Notes under the pieces: generated by a model
Database searches by the model: none
The model's input: the letters and a program-made list of their open reading frames with translations, nothing else
What the model was told of the DNA's origin: nothing
Assembly (NCBI RefSeq): GCF_027213645.1
Contig: NZ_JAPWGL010000001.1
Location: 1,116,001-1,180,000, forward strand
Source: Pedobacter rhodius
GTDB taxonomy: Bacteria > Bacteroidota > Bacteroidia > Sphingobacteriales > Sphingobacteriaceae
Direction: 5' to 3'
Length of the DNA: 64,000 nucleotides
Made by a program: the position numbers and the translations under genes
Shown here: one piece after another, positions 1 to 7,422 of the stretch
How the letters are laid out: the number at the start of each line of letters is the position of its first letter
How positions within the stretch are numbered: the first letter of the stretch is position 1

Positions 1-428
1 ACGAGCTGGCCGATATAACTATAACAATGGTAACTAATCCTAACTGTACGCCTTGTAGTGTAGCTCATAAAGGCTTAACTAAGTTATTAGAATCGCGCAG
101 TGACATCAAGATAAAGCTGATTTTTTTTACGAGTGATAGTGAGGACGAAAGAGCAAAGGTTGCACGTCATTTAACCACTCTTGCTTTTTTTAGAAGTAAA
201 ACCATTGCTGAAGAAGCTCTAAATGACTGGTACAAGACATTTATGAAATATGAAAATTGGCAAATAAAGTATCCTATTGAGTATAAAATTGAAGTTGAAC
301 AGGCCGTTAATAAACAGAGAGAGTGGTGTGATTTGGCTGATATTGACTCAACACCAACATTTTTTATTAATGGGCAAAAATTACCAGATCCCTATAAACT
401 GGATGATGTCAAATATTTATTAAGTTAA
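1..428 (+). CDS. Thioredoxin-fold (DsbA/VKOR-associated) protein, C-terminal fragment
   Basis: The frame is open back to the window edge (codons from base 3), so the N-terminus lies outside and the ATG at 27 is internal: the residues before it complete the first beta strand of a thioredoxin fold. A CTPC redox motif follows, and near the C-terminus there is STPTFFINGQKLP, with the cis-proline loop and last strand of DsbA-like folds. The insertion between them is helical. In Bacteroidota this kind of domain is often the tail of a vitamin K epoxide reductase fusion that oxidises exported cysteines; that upstream part is inferred, not seen. It sits just before a six-cysteine secreted peptide, which fits a role in disulfide formation. 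Confidence 0.75.
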   Translation, partial: ELADITITMVTNPNCTPCSVAHKGLTKLLESRSDIKIKLIFFTSDSEDERAKVARHLTTLAFFRSKTIAEEALNDWYKTFMKYENWQIKYPIEYKIEVEQAVNKQREWCDLADIDSTPTFFINGQKLPDPYKLDDVKYLLS

Positions 429-597
429 AAATTATCTAATATAATCTAGCAGACATATCTTTAAATAAGAAAGACTTTGTACAAAATGAGGCAATGCGGT
501 TGCAAACAATTTGTCTCAAAACGAGTGTTGACGTACATCAATACAGCTAGGAAGCCCGGCTTGAAAGAAGGTTTCAATTAAACTTTAAATCGAAATT

Positions 598-900
598 ATG
601 GAAATGTTACTAAATGATAGTGCAACCACTATTAAAGGGGAAGTACTATCAAGAAATGAAATGAGAATGATAAAAGGAGGGGTTGTTGAGCCACCAAGCA
701 GTTATGGATGTAAGACATCAGCATGTACTTGGACGGATGGTAATGGATATACCACTACTGGAACTTGTGGCGGCAAGGGAGAAGCAACTGGCGGGCCTTA
801 TGGTACAATCACAATGGAGTGCTTTTGTAATACTTCAAATCATACTTCTCCTACTCCTGTAGGAAGTAATGGCGGAGTAAGTAGATGCTACAATGATTAG
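598..900 (+). CDS. Double-glycine leader peptide precursor, cysteine-rich (100 aa)
   Basis: This is a precursor peptide for the C39 exporter downstream. Residues 1-28 form a leader ending in LSRNEMRMIKGG, the Bacteroidota double-glycine consensus; cleavage after G28 would release a core of 72 residues. The core has six cysteines (38, 43, 57, 75, 77, 97), many Gly, Thr and Ser, and no hydrophobic stretch. No radical-SAM or lanthipeptide enzyme is visible in the window, so disulfides are the most likely modification. A nearby second ATG (604) would shorten the leader by two residues. Its biological activity (bacteriocin, signal or other) cannot be told from the sequence. Confidence 0.8.
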   Translation: MEMLLNDSATTIKGEVLSRNEMRMIKGGVVEPPSSYGCKTSACTWTDGNGYTTTGTCGGKGEATGGPYGTITMECFCNTSNHTSPTPVGSNGGVSRCYND

Positions 901-918
901 AACCAATAACTAAATCCG

Positions 919-1006
919 TAAAGTGATAGAAGATCAATATGATGTAATCTTGAAGAATTAAAAAGCCTTATTCACTATTTATCATGATTGAAAAGCTATC
1001 ACTTTA
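919..1006. repeat. 11-bp perfect inverted repeat between peptide gene and TlpA gene
   Basis: TAAAGTGATAG at 919-929 is the exact reverse complement of CTATCACTTTA at 996-1006. The 66-base spacer covers most of the gap between the precursor peptide and the next gene, and the right arm ends 13 bases before that gene's ATG. In RNA it would form a long-loop hairpin next to the start region of the TlpA-like gene. There is no U tract after the right arm, so it does not look like an intrinsic terminator. Confidence 0.5.
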
Positions 1007-1019
1007 TTAACTATACAAA

Positions 1020-2111
1020 ATGAAAAACATTACAATTATTTGCCTGATTTTATTGCAGCAATCCTGCAAATTAACGACTCATAATAATGCAGTTATCAAA
1101 GGGATTGGGCTAAATAAGAATATCCAAAAGGTTTACCTTACATCTGCAGTAGAATGGGATAAGTTCTTAGATTCGGCGAATTGTATAGATGGATCTTTCA
1201 CTTTGACTTACAAGCCAACTGAAAGATTTGAACCCTTTTTAGCCAGCCTATGTTATTTAGATTCAGCAAAAAAAATAACTCAATTTTACGTTAAAAATGA
1301 ATTTTTGATCAAAAAAACTGGAAAAAACTCAGCTAATTCAGCATTTATGTTAGATTATGGAATTTCAGTTATAAAGAACTTTGAAAATAAAGATGGACAT
1401 ACTAGTGCAATATTAAACAGTGGAATGGAAAATCAGCTTTTTCAAAATTTTGAATGGCAGAACTTTGGATATATTCGAGATAGTACTGATGTAAAAAGAT
1501 TCGCTAGAAATACAGCATTAATAAAAAAATATCCTGACTCATATTACTTTCTAAACAAAATTACGCAATTCAGAGAGCATTATTCTAAAAAACAGTTAAC
1601 TGAGATATTACAGAATTTTAGTATACCTATTAGAAACTCTAAAAGCTCCTTGAGTTTACGTAACTATACGAATAATATGCTTTTGCCTAATGATAAAACT
1701 CCGGAATTATCCTTAGTCTCAGACAAAGGAGTAGTAATAAAAGGTATCGACCGGAGAGCTAAACTCAATATGTTGGTATTTTGGGCAAGCTGGTGTGGAC
1801 CATGCAGATTAGAAATTCCTGACCTTAAAAAGATCAGATCAACAGTATTGAGTAAAGATTTTTATATGGCCAGCATCTCAATAGATGAAAATAAAGAATA
1901 TTGGCAGAACGCATTGAAGTATGAAAAAATGAGTTGGGATCAATTTATCGTTGATGAAAAAGATATGGATATAATCATGGCAAGATATAGATTTTCATCG
2001 ATACCTTTAGTTGTTTTTATTGATCAGAACGGTAATGAAATCAAAAGATTTAATGGTTATGCTCCAAATCGGACATCTGAATATTTGAGTTTTATTGCAG
2101 CTCACAATTAA
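1020..2111 (+). CDS. TlpA-like thiol-disulfide oxidoreductase lipoprotein
   Basis: The N-terminus is a short hydrophobic signal followed by LLQQSC, a plausible lipobox with Cys16, so the protein is probably anchored to a periplasm-facing membrane. Residues about 25-110 resemble the DUF4369-type beta domain that precedes many Bacteroidota TlpA proteins. The C-terminal thioredoxin domain (about 225-363) has FWASWCGPCRLEIP with the CGPC redox pair and a later SSIPLVVFID cis-proline loop. TlpA proteins reduce or isomerise disulfides in exported proteins. Placed between a cysteine-rich peptide and its exporter, it probably works on that peptide. The family is clear; the substrate is inferred. Confidence 0.85.
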   Translation: MKNITIICLILLQQSCKLTTHNNAVIKGIGLNKNIQKVYLTSAVEWDKFLDSANCIDGSFTLTYKPTERFEPFLASLCYLDSAKKITQFYVKNEFLIKKTGKNSANSAFMLDYGISVIKNFENKDGHTSAILNSGMENQLFQNFEWQNFGYIRDSTDVKRFARNTALIKKYPDSYYFLNKITQFREHYSKKQLTEILQNFSIPIRNSKSSLSLRNYTNNMLLPNDKTPELSLVSDKGVVIKGIDRRAKLNMLVFWASWCGPCRLEIPDLKKIRSTVLSKDFYMASISIDENKEYWQNALKYEKMSWDQFIVDEKDMDIIMARYRFSSIPLVVFIDQNGNEIKRFNGYAPNRTSEYLSFIAAHN

Positions 2112-2192
2112 TTTCTTTTCTGAGAACATAGGCATTATAATAAGCCCAATACTTATTTTATTTTAATTACATTTTGATTTAGTTACAAATAC

Positions 2193-4379
2193 TTGAAACA
2201 GTTCCCTTTTTATAAACAACCTGATCAGATGGATTGTGGTCCGACTTGTTTGCGAATGATTGCCAAATACTATGGCAAAAATTTTGGGCTACAAAAAATA
2301 CGAGACCTTTCTGGAATTAATAGAGAGGGTGTTTCGCTTTTAGGAATTAGTGATGCTGCTGAAAAAATTGGCATTAGAACAAGTGGAGCTAGAATTGATA
2401 TCAAAAAATTACAAGCTTGCGAGTTGCCAGTTATTGTTCATTGGGATCAAAATCATTTTGTTATTCTTTATAAAATCGACAAGGGAAATTTCTTTTTGGC
2501 TGATCCAGCAAAAGATTTAATTATTTACAGCAAATCTGAATTTCTTAAAAATTGGTTAAGCACAAATAAAAACGGCCATAACGAAGGCATTGTACTTACC
2601 TTATCGCCAACGCCTGAGTTTTACAGCCAGGAAGGTGATAGAGCCAATGGACTGGACTTCGGTTATTTATTAAAGTACCTTTACCGCTATAAGCAGCTTA
2701 TTATGCAGCTTTTTGCCGGACTTGCCGTAGGCAGTTTATTGCAATTGATATTGCCATTCCTTACCCAGAGCATCGTCGATATCGGTATCAATACCCGCAA
2801 CCTTAATTTTATCTACATCATCCTCATCGCCCAAACTATGCTCTTTATTGGACGGATGAGTGTCGATTTTATCCGCTCCTGGATATTACTGCACATCAGT
2901 ACAAGGATTAACATTTCGATACTAACCGATTTTTTAATCAAGCTGATGAACCTGCCCATCAGTTTTTTTGATACGAAGATGACAGGCGATATCATGCAGC
3001 GCATGAATGACCAGAAAAGAATAGAATCTTTTTTAACTGGTTCTACTTTGAGCGTGGTTTTTTCAATGTTTAACCTGGTTATTTTTGCCGTTGTACTGGC
3101 TTATTACAACATCAACATCTTTATCATATTCGCCGTCAGCACGGTTTTGTATAGCCTCTGGGTAGTTGCTTTCCTAAAGAAAAGACGTATGCTGGATTTT
3201 AAACGCTTTGATATTTCGTCTAAAAACCAGAGCGCTATTGTACAGCTTATTAGTGGTATGCAGGAAATCAAACTGAACAATTGTGAACAGCAAAAACGCT
3301 GGGAGTGGGAACGAATCCAGGCCGGGCTGTTCCGTTTTAATGTAAAAAGCCTGGCTTTGGGCCAGTACCAGCAGGCCGGCACATTTTTTATCAATGAGGG
3401 TAAAAATATCCTCATTACCTTTTTGGTTGCCAAATCGGTTATTGATGGGCAGCTTACTTTGGGTGCCATGATGGCGGTGCAATATATCATCGGTCAGTTA
3501 AACAGCCCGATAGAGCAGATGCTTGGTTTCGTTCAGCAATTGCAGGATGCAAAAATATCCTTAGAACGCTTAAATGAAATCAGGGAGATGGATGATGAAG
3601 AGCCACTGGATAAAACCTTTGTAAAAGAATTGCCTTCTGATAAAAGCATTAGCCTGCAAAATATATCTTTCACTTACCCCGGCGCAGGTAATGAGCCGGT
3701 TTTATCTCAAATTAACCTCCACATTCCGCAGGGTAAAACCACTGCTATTGTGGGCATGAGCGGAAGTGGCAAAACGACCATTTTAAAGTTATTGCTTCGC
3801 TTTTATGAGCCACAAAAAGGCGATATAAAGGTTGGCAATGGTTACCTGGACCAGATTAGTTTCAGGTACTGGCGTGGCCTCTGTGGCGTTGTGATGCAGG
3901 ATGGTTTTATCTTTTCTGACAGTATTGCAAAAAATATTGCCGTGGGCGATGAATACCCCGATATGGCGAAATTGAAAGATGCCATACGTGCGGCCAACAT
4001 TAGTGATTTTATAGAAAGCCTGCCGCTAGGCTTAAACACAAAAATTGGTGCTGAAGGTAATGGTATTAGTCAAGGTCAGCGACAACGGATTTTAATTGCC
4101 CGTGCCGTATATAAAAATCCTGAATATATCTTTTTTGATGAGGCAACCAATGCCCTGGATTCTAATAATGAAAAGGTAATCATGGAAAACCTTGAAAAGT
4201 TTTTCAAAGGGAAAACGGTTGTGGTTGTTGCCCATCGTTTAAGCACTGTGAAAAATGCGGACAATATTGTTGTGCTGGATAAAGGCGTTATTATAGAACA
4301 AGGCACGCATGCAGAACTGACACAGGCAAGGGGTGAATATTACCAGTTGGTTAAAAATCAGCTGGAATTGGGAAACTAG
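2193..4379 (+). CDS. Peptidase C39 domain ABC transporter (bacteriocin-type exporter)
   Basis: This is a full-length 728-residue exporter that cuts double-glycine leaders and pumps the core peptide out. The N-terminal C39 peptidase starts FPFYKQPDQMDCGPTC with catalytic Cys15, then His88 in NHFV and Asp104 in ADP. A membrane domain of about six helices spans about 165-445. The ATPase domain has Walker A GMSGSGKTT (about 521-529), signature ISQGQRQR (about 624-631), Walker B FFDEATNALD and the H-loop VVAHRLST. The start is TTG: no in-frame ATG lies just upstream, and the next one would remove the catalytic Cys region. The HlyD-like gene follows after 31 bases. Cognate substrate is most likely the peptide at 598-900. 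Confidence 0.95.
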   Translation: MKQFPFYKQPDQMDCGPTCLRMIAKYYGKNFGLQKIRDLSGINREGVSLLGISDAAEKIGIRTSGARIDIKKLQACELPVIVHWDQNHFVILYKIDKGNFFLADPAKDLIIYSKSEFLKNWLSTNKNGHNEGIVLTLSPTPEFYSQEGDRANGLDFGYLLKYLYRYKQLIMQLFAGLAVGSLLQLILPFLTQSIVDIGINTRNLNFIYIILIAQTMLFIGRMSVDFIRSWILLHISTRINISILTDFLIKLMNLPISFFDTKMTGDIMQRMNDQKRIESFLTGSTLSVVFSMFNLVIFAVVLAYYNINIFIIFAVSTVLYSLWVVAFLKKRRMLDFKRFDISSKNQSAIVQLISGMQEIKLNNCEQQKRWEWERIQAGLFRFNVKSLALGQYQQAGTFFINEGKNILITFLVAKSVIDGQLTLGAMMAVQYIIGQLNSPIEQMLGFVQQLQDAKISLERLNEIREMDDEEPLDKTFVKELPSDKSISLQNISFTYPGAGNEPVLSQINLHIPQGKTTAIVGMSGSGKTTILKLLLRFYEPQKGDIKVGNGYLDQISFRYWRGLCGVVMQDGFIFSDSIAKNIAVGDEYPDMAKLKDAIRAANISDFIESLPLGLNTKIGAEGNGISQGQRQRILIARAVYKNPEYIFFDEATNALDSNNEKVIMENLEKFFKGKTVVVVAHRLSTVKNADNIVVLDKGVIIEQGTHAELTQARGEYYQLVKNQLELGN

Positions 4380-4410
4380 GAGTTGAAGTAATATCAGGCT
4401 TTATAAAAAT

Positions 4411-5694
4411 ATGCCAACAGAAGAAATAACCTATCAGGAAACAAACAGCGAAGAGGTTCAGGAAATCATAACTGCTGTACCACCATGGATATTAAGGTTT
4501 GGAATTACCTTAATCTTAATCGTATTGGCCGGTATCGTACTTTTGTCGGCATTGATTGAATATCCCGATGTGGTTAAGGTTAACCTAAAAATAAATTCCC
4601 TGAACTCACCAAAAGCGGTGCTCGCTAAGCAAAGTGGTAAGTTAACGGCTTTATTGGTGCAAGATGGGCAGATGGTCAGTATAAACCAGCCTTTAGCTTA
4701 TTTTGAAAGCACCGCGAAACCTGAACATATTCTACAGCTGAATAAAACCCTAAAAGAAATTCAGTCGGCCGTACTTAACAATACGAAAACACCATTCAGC
4801 TTACCAGAAAATTTAAACCTTGGCGAATTACAAAGCAGTTATCAGAATTTCTATCAACAATATTTACAATACCAGTCCACTCAAAAAAATGGTTATTACA
4901 TAAACCGGATGGCGTTTCTGGAAAAGGATTTGAGGGACATTAGTACTCTAAAATCTCAAATATACCAGCAGCAAAAAGTACAGAAATTAGAATATGCTAA
5001 CCAGGAAGAGGAATATAAAGCTTATCAAAAATTATATAAAAACAAGGTCATTTCCAGGAGTGAGTTCGCGCAACAGGAAAACAAATATTTAAGTTCTAAA
5101 TACCCGTTACAGCAAACCGAAACCGCTTTGCTAAACAATGCTGGTAACCATAGCGCAAAGGAAAAGGAGCTATTAGATTTAAAACATACCATCTCTGAAG
5201 AACGGGCTAAATTTCTCCAGGCACTAAATCAATGCCTGACGGAAAGTGATGCCTGGATATTACAGCACATTCTCACTGCTCCGGTAGCTGGAAAATTAAG
5301 TTTCGCTGGTATTGTTCAACAAAACCAAAATGTTTTGAACAACCAGGAAGTATTTATTGTAAATCCCGGCAACAGCGATTTTTTTGGTGAAGTACAGATA
5401 CCACAGTACAATATGGGCAAGATTCGTAAAGGAGAGCGAACGCTGGTCAAACTCCGTAGTTATCCTTTTGAACAGTATGGAATGGTTCGGGGAAGGTTAT
5501 CCTACATTTCTGATGTTGCATATCGGGATAGCGTATTTATAGCCAAAGTAAGTTTTGAGCAATTCGAAAACAAAGACCCTAACCGTAAAATCGTGCTAAA
5601 AAACGGTATGCAGGCAGATGCGGAAATTATAACCGAAGAAAGTTCCTTGTTGCAACGTTTCTTCAGGAACATAACCAGGATGTTGCGTGGTTGA
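4411..5694 (+). CDS. HlyD-family membrane fusion protein
   Basis: This 427-residue periplasmic adaptor couples the ABC exporter to an outer membrane channel. It has a cytoplasmic N-terminal tail, one transmembrane helix (about 25-50), a first biotinyl-lipoyl half (about 65-90, KQSGKLTALLVQDGQMV), a long helical hairpin rich in Gln, Lys and Leu (about 100-285), the second lipoyl half (LTAPVAGKLSFAG) and a beta-barrel domain. It lies 31 bases after the exporter and is surely co-transcribed. No TolC-like gene is next to it; the outer membrane factor at 38545 belongs to another operon. Confidence 0.92.
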   Translation: MPTEEITYQETNSEEVQEIITAVPPWILRFGITLILIVLAGIVLLSALIEYPDVVKVNLKINSLNSPKAVLAKQSGKLTALLVQDGQMVSINQPLAYFESTAKPEHILQLNKTLKEIQSAVLNNTKTPFSLPENLNLGELQSSYQNFYQQYLQYQSTQKNGYYINRMAFLEKDLRDISTLKSQIYQQQKVQKLEYANQEEEYKAYQKLYKNKVISRSEFAQQENKYLSSKYPLQQTETALLNNAGNHSAKEKELLDLKHTISEERAKFLQALNQCLTESDAWILQHILTAPVAGKLSFAGIVQQNQNVLNNQEVFIVNPGNSDFFGEVQIPQYNMGKIRKGERTLVKLRSYPFEQYGMVRGRLSYISDVAYRDSVFIAKVSFEQFENKDPNRKIVLKNGMQADAEIITEESSLLQRFFRNITRMLRG

Positions 5695-5889
5695 TAGTAT
5701 TTTTTTAATATTCATTCTTTAAAAGAAAGAATTAAATTTTTGATGATAAGTCAGTTAAACACCTCTGCCATGACCCGGCTTATTTTCACTAAATAAACTA
5801 TTTCAAACTTTCCAAAAACCAACTTACCTTATATTCCGTAAGTGTTTATAGTTTGCAGATGCAAATAGACAGAAATAAACCTGAATCAC

Positions 5890-6081
5890 ATGACAACTAC
5901 AATTGCAGCCTTATTAGGAGGTCCTGAAATGATAATTTTGGCTTTAGCTATATTGCTTTTATTTGGCGGTAAAAAGATTCCTGAATTAATGAAAGGCCTT
6001 GGAAAAGGTATAAAAGAATTTAAAGATGGTCAGGATGGTCATAACGAACCAATACCGGCTAAAGAACCTGTAAAACCTTAA
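5890..6081 (+). CDS. tatA: Twin-arginine translocase subunit TatA
   Basis: This 63-residue protein has the standard TatA plan: a short periplasmic N-terminus, one membrane helix (about 13-25, ILALAILLLFGG), the FG hinge, and an amphipathic helix with KIPELMKGLGKGIKEFK, then a polar tail. TatA forms the pore-like assembly that moves folded twin-arginine signal proteins across the inner membrane. It stands alone here, without tatB/C, as is common in Bacteroidota, where tatA copies are scattered. A convergent gene remnant ends 118 bases downstream. Confidence 0.93.
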   Translation: MTTTIAALLGGPEMIILALAILLLFGGKKIPELMKGLGKGIKEFKDGQDGHNEPIPAKEPVKP

Positions 6082-6093
6082 TTTATGCTAAGT

Positions 6094-6168
6094 CCTTTCC
6101 GTAAATCTCCTAAAAAGCCTGAGTTGAAAAACATCATCGCAGGGGGCTTTCTGGTTTTTTCGGAAAGG
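6094..6168. terminator. Nested stem structure in convergent gap after tatA
   Basis: The outer arms CCTTTCCG (6094-6101) and CGGAAAGG (6161-6168) are perfect complements. Inside them AAAGCC (6114-6119) pairs with GGCTTT (6145-6150). A run of six T precedes the right outer arm. The position between tatA and the convergent remnant fits a bidirectional transcription end, but the stem is longer and more open than a normal intrinsic terminator. Confidence 0.4.
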
Positions 6169-6199
6169 CAAAATTTTATACATGCTGTTTTAGTTGCGT

Positions 6200-6772
6200 T
6201 TATATAGCTTTAGCATATAATGAAGCGTTTGCTACATCATACTGAAGTTGTTGGTAGGCGATACGATTAGCAACTGTTCTTTGAGCGATAGGCTTCCATT
6301 TTGCGCCGACATTCTTATAAATATGAATTTTAACCGGGAATACGATTAAATTATTGTTCTTATCAATTTGAATCGTCTTCTTATCGTTATTTTCCTGAAC
6401 AAATGCATATATCGCAAATTGCTTTTCTCCAAATGCATGGTTTAGGATGCCCTGAGCCAGTGTTTTTGTAATCGAAGTTTTTTGCGTTACACTTTTCCCT
6501 TTGAACCTGGCATTCCAATCCGCGGGTTGCGCAGGAATACAAATTATTTTCGCATAAGCCGATTGGGTATTATGGTAGATAAACATCGGCACATTGCTGA
6601 TGGATTTATTCGTTTTGACTGATTGCAGGTAACCAAGCCACGAAGCTTTGATGTATTCAGGGTTTTTAATAAATATTTGCCACTTCGTAGAGGCTACCTA
6701 TCGAACCATGTCGGGCCAAGGATGAGGTGTGCCTGATGGCATAAATATCTTGTCGAATAAAAAAATATTCAT
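6200..6772 (-). pseudogene. Unknown protein gene interrupted by in-frame TAG
   Basis: On the minus strand an ATG at 6772 opens a frame that reads 24 codons (ending HPWPDMVR) to a TAG at 6698-6700. The same frame then continues without a stop to 6200, reading ASTKWQIFIKNPEYIKASW onward with protein-like composition. The longest stop-free piece with a start codon begins at a GTG (6592) and gives 130 residues. The unbroken frame would give a protein of about 190 residues. That the two halves sit in one frame suggests a nonsense mutation in a once-intact gene, or a sequencing error. I do not recognise the family. No signal peptide is evident. Confidence 0.5.
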
Positions 6773-7422
6773 GGTTAATACAGACATTTAGATACAGGTT
6801 TAACTAGGAAATAATACATTACCTATCTTTTATTCAATATGATAATCAGTATTTTTTTAACCTTTTTGTCTAATTTTTAGTATATTTAATAATACAATAT
6901 TTTAAGTTATAATTTGTATTTTTCACATCGGATTCCGATAGATTAATTAATAAATCACCCAATAAAATATTTTTTTTAACACCTCTTTTAAGATTAAACT
7001 GACCATATTTTACCTCTGAAACAGATTTTTTACATTAAAAAATCATAAAATAGTATTCTTATAAGGGGTAAATCATTAGGCTATTTAGTTAGGTACAGGG
7101 TGTTTTTACCCTGGTCAAAACCTGCATATTTGTCTGCTGAACGATAAAAATCGCTATTTATTATAAGTATATGTATTAATACCTGCCAGGTTCGTAGTTT
7201 ATATAATTTATAATGGTAGTATAAATTATAGTATTGCTGTGATAAAAACGATGGCTTGTAATCGATATGAAGCAAAAATATTTCTTGAATTGCCCTATCT
7301 TTGACCAACGAAAAAAAAATATTTTTTAAAAACCGAGTGGTTTTAAACTTCGTAATTAGTGAAAAACCAAATAATAAACTGTAGCCCAATCCCATTGAGC
7401 TGTTTCCTGTTATCCTGCGCTT
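6773..7422. other. AT-rich intergenic region upstream of giant adhesin
   Basis: These 650 bases are very AT-rich and carry no convincing gene. A minus-strand open frame at 7081-7395 has composition expected of translated AT-rich noise. The region probably holds the 5' leader and control sequences of the adhesin; a possible -7 element lies at 7296-7303. Confidence 0.5.
7296..7303 (+). promoter_or_regulatory. Possible Bacteroidota -7 element for adhesin operon
   Basis: TATCTTTG matches the TAnnTTTG -7 consensus exactly. No TTG stands at the expected -33 distance, so support is partial. Transcription from here would give a leader of about 115 bases before the ATG at 7423. Confidence 0.3.

Noticed and set aside
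6698-6700. Recoded TAG (pyrrolysine or suppressor read-through)
   Set aside because: No sign of recoding machinery or stimulating structure in the window; a nonsense mutation is simpler.
7081-7395. Minus-strand open frame of 104 codons upstream of the adhesin
   Set aside because: Composition (Phe, Tyr, Leu, Lys, Ile) is that of translated AT-rich noncoding DNA; no family features, and it covers the likely adhesin leader.
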